From Paraburkholderia rhynchosiae (GTDB taxonomy: Bacteria > Pseudomonadota > Gammaproteobacteria > Burkholderiales > Burkholderiaceae): a stretch of DNA of 64,000 nucleotides. Each line of letters starts with the position of its first letter. The stretch's first letter is position 1. The notes under the pieces are model-generated. The model was given only the letters and a program-made list of their open reading frames with translations. It made no database searches and was not told the DNA's origin. The stretch lies in contig NZ_PNXY01000018.1 of assembly GCF_002879865.1 (NCBI RefSeq), positions 1 through 64,000 on the forward strand. The letters run 5' to 3'. Below are positions 54,182 through 63,585 of the stretch, piece by piece. Made by a program: the position numbers and the translations under genes.

Positions 54182-55099
54182 ATGTGGTTCAAGAACCTAC
54201 AGCTTCACCGTCTTCCCGCACCCTGGTCCGTCACGGCGGAACAAATGGAAAAGTGGCTTGCGCCGCACGCGTTCACATCCGGCAATAGCGTCGAAATGCA
54301 GAGCCATGGCTGGGCGTCGCCGCGCGATAACGATTCGCTCGTGTATGCGCTCAACGGCCAGATGCTGCTCACGTTTCGCGCCGAAAAGAAACTGCTGCCG
54401 GCCTCGGTCGTCACGCAAGTGACGAAGGCGCGCGCGGCGGAACTGGAAGAGCAGCAGGGCTTCAAACCCGGCCGCAAACAGATGCGCGAACTCAAGGAGC
54501 AGGTCACCGACGAACTGCTGCCGCGCGCCTTCAGCATTCGCCGCGATACGCGTGTGTGGATCGATTGCCGTAATGGCTGGCTTGTCATCGACGCGGCATC
54601 GCAAGCGGTCGCCGACGAAGTGCGCGGCCTGCTGGTGAAGTCGATCGATCAGTTGCCGCTCGGCACGGTGCGGGTCACGCAATCGCCGGTCGCGGCCATG
54701 ACCGGTTGGCTGATTGCCGGCGAAGCGCCCGCGGGTTTCACGCTCGATCAGGACACCGAGTTGCGCTCTCCCACGGAAGGCAACGCGACGGTGCGTTACG
54801 TCGGACATACTTTGGATGCCGAAGATATGCGCCGTCATATCGAAGCCGGCAAGCAATGCATGCGGCTTGCGATGACGTGGAACGATCGCGTGTCGTTCGT
54901 GCTGACGCCTTCGCTGACGATCAAGCGCATCGCGCCGCTCGACGTGCTCAAGGAAGCGAGCGATCCGACCGCGCAGAACGACGACGAACGCTTCGACTCC
55001 GACGTTACGCTGATGACCGCCGAGCTCGACCGCATGCTGGGTGACTTGCTCGATGCGCTGGGTGGGGAGCAGGGCGACGCGATGGCCGCGGCGGCTTGA
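54182..55099 (+). CDS. rdgC: Recombination-associated protein RdgC
   Basis: A 305-residue protein with the RdgC opening MWFKNLQLHRLPAPW and the characteristic LLPASVVTQVTKARAAELEEQQGFKPGRK and LPRAFSIRRDTRVWID. RdgC is a nucleoid-associated ring-shaped protein that encircles duplex DNA and limits RecA action. Length matches the family. It is a stand-alone gene with a 289-bp upstream region. Confidence 0.95.
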   Translation: MWFKNLQLHRLPAPWSVTAEQMEKWLAPHAFTSGNSVEMQSHGWASPRDNDSLVYALNGQMLLTFRAEKKLLPASVVTQVTKARAAELEEQQGFKPGRKQMRELKEQVTDELLPRAFSIRRDTRVWIDCRNGWLVIDAASQAVADEVRGLLVKSIDQLPLGTVRVTQSPVAAMTGWLIAGEAPAGFTLDQDTELRSPTEGNATVRYVGHTLDAEDMRRHIEAGKQCMRLAMTWNDRVSFVLTPSLTIKRIAPLDVLKEASDPTAQNDDERFDSDVTLMTAELDRMLGDLLDALGGEQGDAMAAAA

Positions 55100-55333
55100 T
55101 GGGGCGGGTCGGCGGTCGAGTCGGCGGTTTTCATTCAGGCTGACCGCTTACAAGTCGCTTAAACGCGAGCCAGCGCGTCGCCACATTTCAGGCGGCAGCG
55201 CTGGCCCACATCAGCCATCCCATCTACTCCCCGATACGCCCGCTCCAACTGCTCAACATTGAGCTTCACCATCGAGCTTTACCATCTTCATTAACGCCTT
55301 CGATCGCTCCTTTTTTAGCGAAGGGGCCGTGCG

Positions 55334-55798
55334 TTATTCCATGGCGGCCATGGCTTGCTGGATTTCTTCGGCGCTGAGATCGCGCTTGTGCGTGGCCAAT
55401 GACCAGCTGTGACCGAACGGGTCTTTCAACTGACCGTAGCGGTCGCCCCAGAACATATCGGTGACGGGCAGCTTGACGGTCGCGCCGGCATCGACGGCCT
55501 GCTGGAAAATGGCGTCGACATCTTCGACGTAGTGGTGAATCGTCACCGGCGTGCCTTGCAGGTGGTTCGGGCCGAATGTCTGGTGCTCGGGCCATTCGTC
55601 GGTGAGCATCAGCATCGAATCGCCGATTTTCACGCACGCGTGCATCACCTTGCCGTCCGGTCCGGGCAGGCGGAACTGTTCGACGGCGTTGAAGGCTTTC
55701 GTATAGAACGCGATGGCTTCCGCGGCGTTCGCGCAGATCAGGTAAGGCGTGAGCGAGTGCATCCCGTCCGGGATCGGTTTGACAGCGGGGCTGCTCAT
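55334..55798 (-). CDS. VOC-family (PhnB-like) protein
   Basis: A 154-residue VOC protein: HSLTPYLICANAAEAIAFYTKAFNA, VMHACVKIGDSMLMLTDE and PVTDMFWGDRYGQLKDPFGHSWSLATHK, the last a conserved C-terminal block of the PhnB/YdeI-like glyoxalase group. Residues HACVKI and D-x-E could bind metal, but no reaction can be assigned. AAGGAG 7 bp upstream supports ATG 55798. A different VOC gene lies at 10.5 kb. Confidence 0.85.
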   Translation of the reverse strand: MSSPAVKPIPDGMHSLTPYLICANAAEAIAFYTKAFNAVEQFRLPGPDGKVMHACVKIGDSMLMLTDEWPEHQTFGPNHLQGTPVTIHHYVEDVDAIFQQAVDAGATVKLPVTDMFWGDRYGQLKDPFGHSWSLATHKRDLSAEEIQQAMAAME

Positions 55799-55971
55799 GA
55801 CGGCGACTCCTTGAAGTAACAGGTTCGTGGATTGAAAGTCCGACTGTTCGAGCCAGGCCTTCCACGTTACGACGAGTACGCCACCGCCGGATCGACACTC
55901 CGTAAAAAATATTTTCGGGCACGCATGCAAGTGCGTCTGAAGCGCCGCGTGCGATGCATCGAGGCTTATTG

Positions 55972-57663
55972 TCAGCCTGCCGGATTGTCCTCATCGGCAG
56001 GTGCGGCGGGAACGGGCGCTGAGCCGGGCGAAGGCGCTGCAGCGCCGGTCGGCGCGCCGAGAATGCTGAGCTGGAACGTCGGCGTGGCCGCGAGCGATTG
56101 CAGCGTGCCATCTTCGGGAATGCGCTCGAAGAGGGGCAGAATCACCGAGCCGCCGATTACCGCGCGCCGGCTGTTGTCGGCCGGGCGCAGTCCCCACACG
56201 TCCTGATAGACGACCGGCACGGCGACCCCGTCGCGGGTCGTATTGCCGATGTAAAGCATCACATGCCCGCCGATGTAGATCAATGTGCGCAGCGGTTCGC
56301 CGTGCGTAGCCAGATAGTCGAGCCGTTGCGCCGGCGTGGAGGCGGATAGGTCGATCATGCGCCCGGCGCTCATCTGCGTGGACGAATGGCGCGGCAGCCA
56401 GACGCCGAACGCCGCGAAGATGCTTTGCAACTCCGACGAACAGTCGTTGTAAAGGCCGCTGTTGCCCCAGCCGTAAGGCCGGCCGATCAAGGTTTTCATC
56501 AGCGTAGCGAGATGGCGCGGCGTGGCGGCGAGCGGCATCGGCGCGATCTGCGCATCGCCGATTGCGGCTGTGCGGATGAGCGCCTGGCCCTCCGCGTCGC
56601 GAGCCGGCACGAGGATTTCGCGCGACGGCGGCGTATCCGCGGCAATGCCGGGTTCGCTCGCTATCGGGCTTGCATCAGGCGCGGTCGCAGTGGGCGGCTT
56701 CTTCACGCCGCGCGCCGCGTTGGCCGGCATGAGCGCCACTTGCGGCACTAGCGACACGATCGGCAGCAGCGTGCCGGCGGGCGCGTCGAAGCGGAACACG
56801 CCGTGGCCGTCGCGCACCGGCGCCGAGGCGACGATCACGGCGCCGAGCGACTTTGCCGCCGCGGCGCGCCATGTGTCGACGAAACGTTCGCTCGCCATGC
56901 CGACGCCATCGCTGCGAACCCAGCCTTGTACATCCGGCGTCTGCACGTAATGCCACGCGCCGTCGGCGCTGCTTCCGAGCACATACAGCGGCGTGCCCGG
57001 CCGCACAGCGGAGATTTGCAGATTGTCGAACGGATAGCCCTCGCCGGCCAGCCGATGGTCGTAGAACGACGGGTCGGTGGTCGGCAGTTCGCGCACCATC
57101 AGGTTGGTCGTCGCGATTGCGCGCCGTGCTGGCCGATAGACGGGCGCCTCGGTGAATTGCGCGACGTTCATGTTTTGCGCAATGGTGTCAATCCACGCCT
57201 TGTCGTGCGGGCGGAAGTTCTCGCCATAACCGATGGCCGCGCCGCTTTTTCCTGTGTTGTCGAATCTGGCAATGCGGCGCTGCTGCAACGCGGCAATATC
57301 CGCGCCTTGCTGGCGATAGACGCGCATTGCCACATATGCGGAGTTCCACGGCGAGGGCGCGCTCGTGCCTGTGCCGAAGTAGCGCGCATACAGCGCCTGG
57401 AAATGCGCCTGCTGGTCGGCGGGGCTCAGGAACGGCCGGTCGTAGCCGGGACTATCCGGCTCGAGCCAGTGATCGACGTTCTGGTCATAAGCGCCGATCG
57501 GAAAGAGCGCGATGACATCGACGGGAACGTGGGCGTCGTGAGTCTGCGACGGATTGCTACACGCGGCGAGAGACGCGAGCGCCGCGAAGGCCACGGAGAA
57601 CGCGGTGGCGCGCCAGGTGTTCGGCCACGCGCGAGCAAGGCGGGAAGGGACGGCTACAGGCAT
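55972..57663 (-). CDS. SH3-domain NlpC/P60-family lipoprotein
   Basis: A 563-residue protein with a lipoprotein signal (lipobox SLAAC) and about 370 residues that include two SH3-like modules (TNLMVRELPTTDPSFYD, and GTPLYVLGSSADGAWHYVQTPDVQGWV). A C-terminal NlpC/P60 papain-like domain has the catalytic Cys408 in YNDCSSEL and the His in GGHVMLYIG. Such enzymes cut peptidoglycan stem peptides or remodel the wall in the periplasm. The second catalytic-loop residue is Ser where relatives usually have Gly (DCSG), which probably does not stop activity. Start by lipoprotein signal. Confidence 0.86.
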   Translation of the reverse strand: MPVAVPSRLARAWPNTWRATAFSVAFAALASLAACSNPSQTHDAHVPVDVIALFPIGAYDQNVDHWLEPDSPGYDRPFLSPADQQAHFQALYARYFGTGTSAPSPWNSAYVAMRVYRQQGADIAALQQRRIARFDNTGKSGAAIGYGENFRPHDKAWIDTIAQNMNVAQFTEAPVYRPARRAIATTNLMVRELPTTDPSFYDHRLAGEGYPFDNLQISAVRPGTPLYVLGSSADGAWHYVQTPDVQGWVRSDGVGMASERFVDTWRAAAAKSLGAVIVASAPVRDGHGVFRFDAPAGTLLPIVSLVPQVALMPANAARGVKKPPTATAPDASPIASEPGIAADTPPSREILVPARDAEGQALIRTAAIGDAQIAPMPLAATPRHLATLMKTLIGRPYGWGNSGLYNDCSSELQSIFAAFGVWLPRHSSTQMSAGRMIDLSASTPAQRLDYLATHGEPLRTLIYIGGHVMLYIGNTTRDGVAVPVVYQDVWGLRPADNSRRAVIGGSVILPLFERIPEDGTLQSLAATPTFQLSILGAPTGAAAPSPGSAPVPAAPADEDNPAG

Positions 57664-57800
57664 GAGTTCGACAAAGAGAGTCCAAGGGCACGATGATACG
57701 GCGTCGCGCATTCCATTACACTTGATCGATTCGCAAATCAGCGCCAACCAACGCCTCAAACGCCTCCAACGCTTTGCGCGTTATACAGAAGGAGCACGAC

Positions 57801-58223
57801 ATGCAAACGAGCGCACGCAATCAATTCGCCGGTGAAGTGATCCAGGTCACGCCCGGCGCCGTGAACGACGAAGTCACGCTACGCACGGCGGACGGCCTCG
57901 AGATCGTCGCAATCATCACGCACGGCAGCGCAGCGACGCTCGGCCTGGCCGCCGGCAAGAGAGCATTTGCACTGGTCAAGGCTTCGTCGATCATCGTAAT
58001 GGTCGACGTCTCGAAGAACCAGGTGTCGGCGCGCAATTGCATTGCCGGCACGGTGTCGTCGGTGACAAAGGGCGCGGTGAATTCGGAAGTGACGATCAGC
58101 GCGGGCAGCGCGCAGATTGCGGCAATCGTGACCAACGAGAGCGCCGAGCGCCTCGGCCTCGCGGCGGGCAAAGCGGCGACGGCGATCTTCAAGGCATCGA
58201 GCGTGATTGTCGGCGTCGAATAG
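57801..58223 (+). CDS. Di-Mop (TOBE) molybdate-binding protein
   Basis: A 140-residue protein of two tandem Mop/TOBE domains (about 1-70 and 73-140), each with SARNxxxGxVxxVxxGAVNxEV at its start and an AAIFKASSVIV-type end. Di-Mop proteins store or buffer molybdate in the cytoplasm; here both copies look complete. A good ribosome site (AAGGAG) precedes the ATG. No mod transporter or molybdoenzyme is nearby. It is divergent from the NlpC/P60 gene. Confidence 0.9.
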   Translation: MQTSARNQFAGEVIQVTPGAVNDEVTLRTADGLEIVAIITHGSAATLGLAAGKRAFALVKASSIIVMVDVSKNQVSARNCIAGTVSSVTKGAVNSEVTISAGSAQIAAIVTNESAERLGLAAGKAATAIFKASSVIVGVE

Positions 58224-58379
58224 TGAGTGTGCTTTGGGCTGGCTGTGATGCGTCAGCGCTTGTGCCGTAGCGTTCGCGCCAGCAAGGGTCACGCCGGCGG
58301 CATCCGATGAACGAAACAGCCGCTTGCTTTACACTGGACCGCTTTGTTGCCCACTCTCCGCTTTCATCACGGACCCGTC

Positions 58380-58880
58380 ATGTTCGAAGTTTCCTCTACC
58401 TCGTATTTGCCCAAGGCCGCGCATTACGAAGAGCTCGTCGCGCAGGCGCGCGCGCTACTCGCCGACGAAACCGACTGGATCGCCAACGCGGCGAATTTCT
58501 CGTCGTTCGTGTTTCATTCGTTGAGCGACCTGAACTGGGCCGGGTTCTACTTTCACGATGGCCGTGAACTCGTGGTCGGACCTTTTCAAGGCAAGCCGGC
58601 GTGCGTGCGCATTCCGCTTGGCAAGGGCGTCTGCGGCACGGCCGCGCAAACCCGTCAGACGCAGATCGTACGCGACGTCCACGAATTTCCCGGTCATATC
58701 GCTTGCGATTCCGCGTCGCAGTCCGAAATCGTCGTGCCCCTGATTGCGCCAGACGGCACCCTGATCGGCGTATGGGATGTAGACAGCCCGCTTGTCGCGC
58801 GCTTCGATGAAGAAGACGCGAAGGGCATGCAAGCGCTGTGTGCGGTGTTTATTGAAGCGGCGCTGCCGCGCGCGCCGTAA
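58380..58880 (+). CDS. msrC: Free methionine-R-sulfoxide reductase (fRMsr), GAF domain
   Basis: A 166-residue GAF-domain protein of the fRMsr family, which reduces free methionine-(R)-sulfoxide in the cytoplasm using thioredoxin. The three conserved cysteines are seen: Cys75 in PACVRI, Cys85 in GVCGTA and Cys109 in HIACD, matching the E. coli C84/C94/C118 pattern. SQSEIVVPLIAPDG follows. ATG 58380 begins the family-like MFEVSSTSYLPK lead; the longer frame adds nothing conserved. Confidence 0.92.
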   Translation: MFEVSSTSYLPKAAHYEELVAQARALLADETDWIANAANFSSFVFHSLSDLNWAGFYFHDGRELVVGPFQGKPACVRIPLGKGVCGTAAQTRQTQIVRDVHEFPGHIACDSASQSEIVVPLIAPDGTLIGVWDVDSPLVARFDEEDAKGMQALCAVFIEAALPRAP

Positions 58881-59090
58881 CCGCAGCACACGATTACCCG
58901 ATCTGCAAAAAAGGCCGGCGCGATGCAACCCTCGCCGCGGCCTGACTGGGCACGTTCGTTTGATTGGGGAGTATCGACGCTGCCCGCTGATAACACCGCG
59001 ATTGTTTGCGATTGGATCCATTTCCCTCTCGATCCGCTCATGGCGAATCGTGGCAGCGACCCGCGAAAACCAGGTGATCCCCGCACAAAG

Positions 59091-60509
59091 TCATTCGACG
59101 CTGTGGCCTGGTGGGCGACCATTTTGAGCTGTGCCGTTAATCGCGGCGACCAGGTCCTCAGTATGAACCATCAATCCGCGTACCTGGCGCAGCATCGGGT
59201 ACTGGTTGAGAACTGCGGCCCACCGGGGCGATTCCAGCAACTGATGCCAGACAGGCTCGAGGTCGCGAGAATCCGCATGTTGTTTATCCGTGAGGCTGCT
59301 CGCGAATTCCAGGCTGGCGTCCGCGGATAACAGCTGCATCCGGCTCGCGGCACTGAGCAGACGCGGCGTTGCTTCGGCGGGCGCGTCGCTGCAATAGAGA
59401 ACCGCTCGCGTAAGACCGGCCTCGTCGGTTGTCAATGCGCTTAGCGAGGCGCCGTTGAGGCTCACAGGCCCTTGCTGGGTTTCAAATGAATAGGCGACGT
59501 GCTGTTGCGCATGTGCGAGCAGGCGCAGTCCGCGCAGTAGGCGCGGAAAGTCGGTTGTTGCGGCATCCACGGAGGCCTTGGCCTCTACGAGCAGGCAAAC
59601 GTCCCAGGCCGCTGTTTCATGCACCGCTTCGGCATGCCTTAGCAGGACCACGTCCCACTCGCTTTTGGCGCGCTCGGGGCTCGCGGGTATCGAAGCCGGG
59701 ACACGCATCGAGGTCACGACGCGGTATGACGCGAGACCCGGCTGCGTCTCGTTGAGTCGACGCGCCAGCGCCTCTAGCGCCTGTGCGGCCAACGCTTCGA
59801 CGGCCGCGCCACGCTGCTGCGAGACCGAGCCTTGCGCGGCGGCAGTGGAGCTTCCCGAGCGAGGGCCATGCCGGTCCCATAACGATACATACTGGCGTAC
59901 GAGTTCATCCGCCGCCAACGCTTCCAGACGCCGCAAGCGTTGCAATTCGGGACCGTCTACCAGCCGCGTCAAACCGCGCTCGAATTGTGGTTCGTTCGCA
60001 ATCTCGGGCATATCGAGGAGACGCGGGACGGTATCGTAGAGCTCCGTCCATGATGCCGAGGACGCGGACGCGTGCAGTTGAGCCAACGCCTCACGTTGCC
60101 GGCCTGGCAAGGTTCGTTGCTGCCTGGCCGGATGGGCGATCGCGTTGACGGTTGCATGGATCAGACGTCGATCACGGTCGGCGTGCGCGGACAGCGACGC
60201 GTACTCGCGCACCTGCGCCGCCCGATGTCGAAGCACCATGGCCTGGAAAGCGGGGTCTCCGGATTCGGCGCGCATCGCTTGATGAACCATGCGCGCAAGC
60301 GCTTCGACGAAAGCGCGCTTCAGTGCCTCGCCTGGCACTTCACCGTGGACCATCGCCGCGCGGGCCTGCTCGATCGCGAGCGCTAGTGCCGTCGCTGGAC
60401 TGGGTCGTTGCGTCTGCGCAGACGCGGCGGTGATGGACGGTAGGCGATAGCGACGAGTGACTGCGCGTAGCGTCTCATCGAGCAAAGGAGGTAAGGGCGG
60501 CAGGGACAT
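59091..60509 (-). CDS. Uncharacterised protein with PD-(D/E)XK-like motif
   Basis: A 472-residue protein I do not recognise by family. The first 270 residues are mostly helical and Arg/Ala/Leu-rich. Then SEWDVVLL (Asp286) is followed 22 residues later by LLVEAKAS (Glu309-x-Lys311), the D...ExK core of PD-(D/E)XK nucleases, with hydrophobic strands in the right places. The C-terminal 150 residues include a beta-rich part. The start at 60509 begins MSLPPLPPLLDETLR. It is upstream of nothing else on its strand until rng starts 1.7 kb away. Nuclease function is inference only. Confidence 0.7.
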   Translation of the reverse strand: MSLPPLPPLLDETLRAVTRRYRLPSITAASAQTQRPSPATALALAIEQARAAMVHGEVPGEALKRAFVEALARMVHQAMRAESGDPAFQAMVLRHRAAQVREYASLSAHADRDRRLIHATVNAIAHPARQQRTLPGRQREALAQLHASASSASWTELYDTVPRLLDMPEIANEPQFERGLTRLVDGPELQRLRRLEALAADELVRQYVSLWDRHGPRSGSSTAAAQGSVSQQRGAAVEALAAQALEALARRLNETQPGLASYRVVTSMRVPASIPASPERAKSEWDVVLLRHAEAVHETAAWDVCLLVEAKASVDAATTDFPRLLRGLRLLAHAQQHVAYSFETQQGPVSLNGASLSALTTDEAGLTRAVLYCSDAPAEATPRLLSAASRMQLLSADASLEFASSLTDKQHADSRDLEPVWHQLLESPRWAAVLNQYPMLRQVRGLMVHTEDLVAAINGTAQNGRPPGHSVE

Positions 60510-60757
60510 AACGATAATCGGCGGAAGGGCAAGGCGCGCGGTGTCGTTTGCGGCTCTGGTGTGCCCAGATGTGCGGGAATCGGCTGGCCAGGCAGAGTGG
60601 TGTCGCACGTCGGGGTGGTACGGGTGAGTACTTCAGTCGCGACGCCGCATACTCTCGCCTTGTCATCGCTCATCGTCGCACGATAGTCGTGCGGGCTGCT
60701 CTCCCGCCGACGAAACCTCCGCAGGTCTTTCGGGAACTTTGAATAAGCGCCAACGAC

Positions 60758-62227
60758 CTACATCAGCACAATATCGTACTGCTCCTGACTCAAATTCGAC
60801 TCTACCTGCAACGACACCGGCTTCCCAATGAAGTCCATCAGCATTGCCAGATGCTGCGACTCTTCCTCGAGGAACAGATCGATCACCTGCTGCGACGCCA
60901 CCACGCGAAACTCGCGCGGATTGAATTGGCGCGACTCGCGCAGAATCTCGCGCAGCACGTCGTAGCAAACGGTGCGCGGCGTCTTCACCTGTCCCTTGCC
61001 CTGGCAGACTGGGCAGGGCTCGCACAGCACATGCGCTAACGATTCGCGCGTGCGTTTGCGCGTCATTTCAACGAGCCCGAGCTGCGAGAAACCATTGACG
61101 GTCACGCGCGTGCGGTCGCGCGATAACGCCTTTTTCAATTCGCCCAGCACCTGGTCGCGATGCTCGACGTTTTCCATATCGATAAAATCGATGATGATCA
61201 CGCCGCCCAGATTCCGCAGCCGCAATTGCCGTGCAATGGTGTGCGCGGCTTCCAGGTTCGTCTTGAAGATCGTATCGTCGAAATTGCGCGCGCCGACGTA
61301 GCCGCCCGTATTCACGTCGATGGTGGTCATCGCTTCAGTCTGGTCGATCACCAGATAGCCGCCCGACTTCAGATCCACGCGGCGCGACAACGCGCGCTGA
61401 ATCTCTGCCTCGATGTTGTACAGATCGAAGAGCGGCCGCTCACCCGTGTAGTGATGCAGTTTCGCGGACACGGCCGGCGTGAATTCGGCCGCGAAATCGG
61501 CAAGCATCTGATACGTCTCGCGCGAGTCGACCTGAATGCGCGACGTTTCATCGTTGACGAAATCGCGCAGCACTCGTTGCGCGAGATTCAGGTCCTGATA
61601 GAGCAAGCTCGTCGGCGGCATGCGCTGACCTTGCGAGAGAATCGTCGCCCACGTCTTGCGCAAGTACGCGACATCCCCGGCTAGTTCTTCACTCGTCGCA
61701 TCTTCTGCAATGGTGCGCACGATGTAGCCGCCTTTCTCGTCGGCGGGCAGCACGGCGGTCAAACGCGCGCGCACCGCTTCGCGTTCGGCTTCGCTTTCGA
61801 TTTTCTGCGAGATGCCGATGTGCGGCTCCTGCGGCAGATACACCAGCGTGCGCCCGGCAATGCTCACTTGTGTGGACAGCCGCGCGCCCTTGGTGCCGAT
61901 CGGATCCTTGACCACCTGCACCATCAGCGTCTGACCTTCGAACACGATTTTTTCAATCGGCTGATGCGGCGTTTGATGTTGCGGCTCGCCGGCAATCCGC
62001 GGATGCCAGATATCGGCTACGTGCAAAAACGCGGCGCGTTCGAGACCGATGTCGATAAACGCCGATTGCATGCCGGGCAGCACACGCACGACCTTGCCGA
62101 GATAGACGTTGCCGACGCGGCCCCGCGACAACGTTCGTTCGACGTGAAGTTCCTGGACGGCGCCTTGCTGGACGAGCGCGACGCGCGTTTCCTGCGGCGT
62201 GACATTGATCAGGATTTCTTCATTCAT
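60758..62227 (-). CDS. rng: Ribonuclease G
   Basis: At 489 residues it is RNase G (no long C-terminal scaffold as in RNase E). It cuts 16S rRNA 5' precursor and some mRNAs. The S1 domain (VGNVYLGKVVRVLPGMQSAFIDIG), the RNase E/G core, DVNTGGYVGARNFDDTIFKTN, IIIDFIDM with metal-binding Asp, and the zinc-link cysteines CEPCPVCQGKG are seen. It is followed by no gene on its strand but preceded by maf with only 9 bp between, so maf-rng are co-transcribed. Confidence 0.95.
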   Translation of the reverse strand: MNEEILINVTPQETRVALVQQGAVQELHVERTLSRGRVGNVYLGKVVRVLPGMQSAFIDIGLERAAFLHVADIWHPRIAGEPQHQTPHQPIEKIVFEGQTLMVQVVKDPIGTKGARLSTQVSIAGRTLVYLPQEPHIGISQKIESEAEREAVRARLTAVLPADEKGGYIVRTIAEDATSEELAGDVAYLRKTWATILSQGQRMPPTSLLYQDLNLAQRVLRDFVNDETSRIQVDSRETYQMLADFAAEFTPAVSAKLHHYTGERPLFDLYNIEAEIQRALSRRVDLKSGGYLVIDQTEAMTTIDVNTGGYVGARNFDDTIFKTNLEAAHTIARQLRLRNLGGVIIIDFIDMENVEHRDQVLGELKKALSRDRTRVTVNGFSQLGLVEMTRKRTRESLAHVLCEPCPVCQGKGQVKTPRTVCYDVLREILRESRQFNPREFRVVASQQVIDLFLEEESQHLAMLMDFIGKPVSLQVESNLSQEQYDIVLM

Positions 62228-62236
62228 GGTCTTGTT

Positions 62237-62866
62237 CTAGAAGTCGATGCGCGCTGCACGCAGGAGGGCAGCGGTTTCAAAAAGCGGCAAACCCATGATA
62301 CCTGAATAGGACCCGTGGATATGCTCGATGAACTCAGCGGCACGCCCTTGCACGCCATAGGCGCCCGCCTTGCCGAGCGGCTCGCCGCTTGCCACGTAGC
62401 GACGAATCGCGTCTCGGTGCATTGCAGCAAAGCGCACCGTCGACACAGAGAGCGCGGCAGGCAACAACTCTCCGTCGGCATCCACCACGGCGACGGCGGT
62501 CAGCACTTCGTGATCGCGGCCCGCGAGACGCGTGAGCATCGCAAAGGCATCGTCGGCATCGAGCGGTTTGCCGAGGATCACATCGTCGATCGTAACGGTT
62601 GTATCCGCAACCAGAACCGGTCGCGCAACATGATCGCCGGCCAGCAGGCGGGCGCGCGCGGCTCGCGCTTTGGCCACGCATACGCGCTGCACGTAGTCGT
62701 GCGCACGTTCGCCGGGCAACTCGGTTTCGAGTGCTTCGGCATCTTCATCGGGGCGCGGCAGTAGCAGCTCGAAGCGAACGCCGATCTGTTGCAACAACTC
62801 CTGGCGGCGTGGGCTTTGCGACGCGAGATACACGAGCGGATGCAGCGAAGCGGCGGACGTTGGCAT
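62237..62866 (-). CDS. Maf-family nucleotide pyrophosphatase
   Basis: A 209-residue Maf protein: LYLASQSPRRQELL-type start (VYLASQSPRRQELLQQIG), ADTTVTIDDVILGKPLDADDA, a mid-protein DHEVLTAVAVV and GKAGAYGVQGRAAEFIEHIHGSYSGIMGLPLFET. YhdE-like Maf enzymes hydrolyse dTTP/UTP or modified pyrimidine nucleotides. The conserved Arg pair and the Asp in ADTTV are present. It lies 9 bp before rng. Confidence 0.93.
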   Translation of the reverse strand: MPTSAASLHPLVYLASQSPRRQELLQQIGVRFELLLPRPDEDAEALETELPGERAHDYVQRVCVAKARAARARLLAGDHVARPVLVADTTVTIDDVILGKPLDADDAFAMLTRLAGRDHEVLTAVAVVDADGELLPAALSVSTVRFAAMHRDAIRRYVASGEPLGKAGAYGVQGRAAEFIEHIHGSYSGIMGLPLFETAALLRAARIDF

Positions 62867-63042
62867 GAAAAGGTCTCGTTGGAACGGATGGCATGAGCGC
62901 GCGCCCGGGTGCTCGCGCAGCGTTGTGCGGCGCTTCGCGAATCACGCGAAGAACGCATTTGCGCGCCGGAACCGCAGCAGCCTGGATCGCGAGACGAAAG
63001 CGCGCGCCGATAAGCGCGCGCAGCGTCACGGGCCGCGTTCGC

Positions 63043-63513
63043 TCACGCGCGATGATAGGGGTGATTTTGCGTGATGGTCCACGCGCGGTAAAGCTGTTCG
63101 GCGAGCAGCACACGCACCATCGCGTGCGGCAACGTAAGGCTCGAGACGCGCAGCAGCATATCGGCGTGAGCCTTCAGTTCGGGATCGAGTCCGTCGGCGC
63201 CGCCAATCAGAAACGCGACGTCGCGGCCATCCTGCTGCCAGCCGGGCAGAGCGCCGGCAAGCTGCATTGTGGTCCAGTCCTTGCCGCGTTCGTCGAGTGC
63301 GACAATGCGTGCGTTCTTCGGCAACGCGGCTTCGATCTTTAGCCGCTCCGCTGCCATCACGCTTTCCGCCGGACGGCCCGACGAACGCTGCTCCGGCTTG
63401 ATCTCGCGCAGTTCGATACGTAGCTCCGGCGGCATACGCTTCGCGTATTCGTCGAAGCCAGTCGCGATCCAGTCGGGCATCTTGTGACCGACGGCCAGAA
63501 TGTGCAGTTTCAT
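63043..63513 (-). CDS. rlmH: 23S rRNA (pseudouridine1915-N3)-methyltransferase
   Basis: A 156-residue SPOUT methyltransferase that modifies helix 69 of 23S rRNA in assembled 70S ribosomes. KLHILAVGHKMPDWIATGFDEYAKRMP is the family opening, FLIGGADGLDPELK the SAM-binding loop, and SLTLPHAMVRVLLAEQLYRAWTI the knot end. E. coli RlmH has 155 residues. It follows rsfS by 72 bp, matching the usual nadD-rsfS-rlmH order. Confidence 0.97.
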   Translation of the reverse strand: MKLHILAVGHKMPDWIATGFDEYAKRMPPELRIELREIKPEQRSSGRPAESVMAAERLKIEAALPKNARIVALDERGKDWTTMQLAGALPGWQQDGRDVAFLIGGADGLDPELKAHADMLLRVSSLTLPHAMVRVLLAEQLYRAWTITQNHPYHRA

Positions 63514-63585
63514 TGACGCTCTACAGGTCTACTCACGGACTTCAGTAGCACAGCGAGCCGGTCGAGTGAGCCGGTCAAACCCTGC

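Noticed and set aside
58923..59330. Open frame between fRMsr and the PD-(D/E)XK-like gene
   Set aside because: It overlaps the C-terminus of the latter on the other strand and shows no independent coding features.
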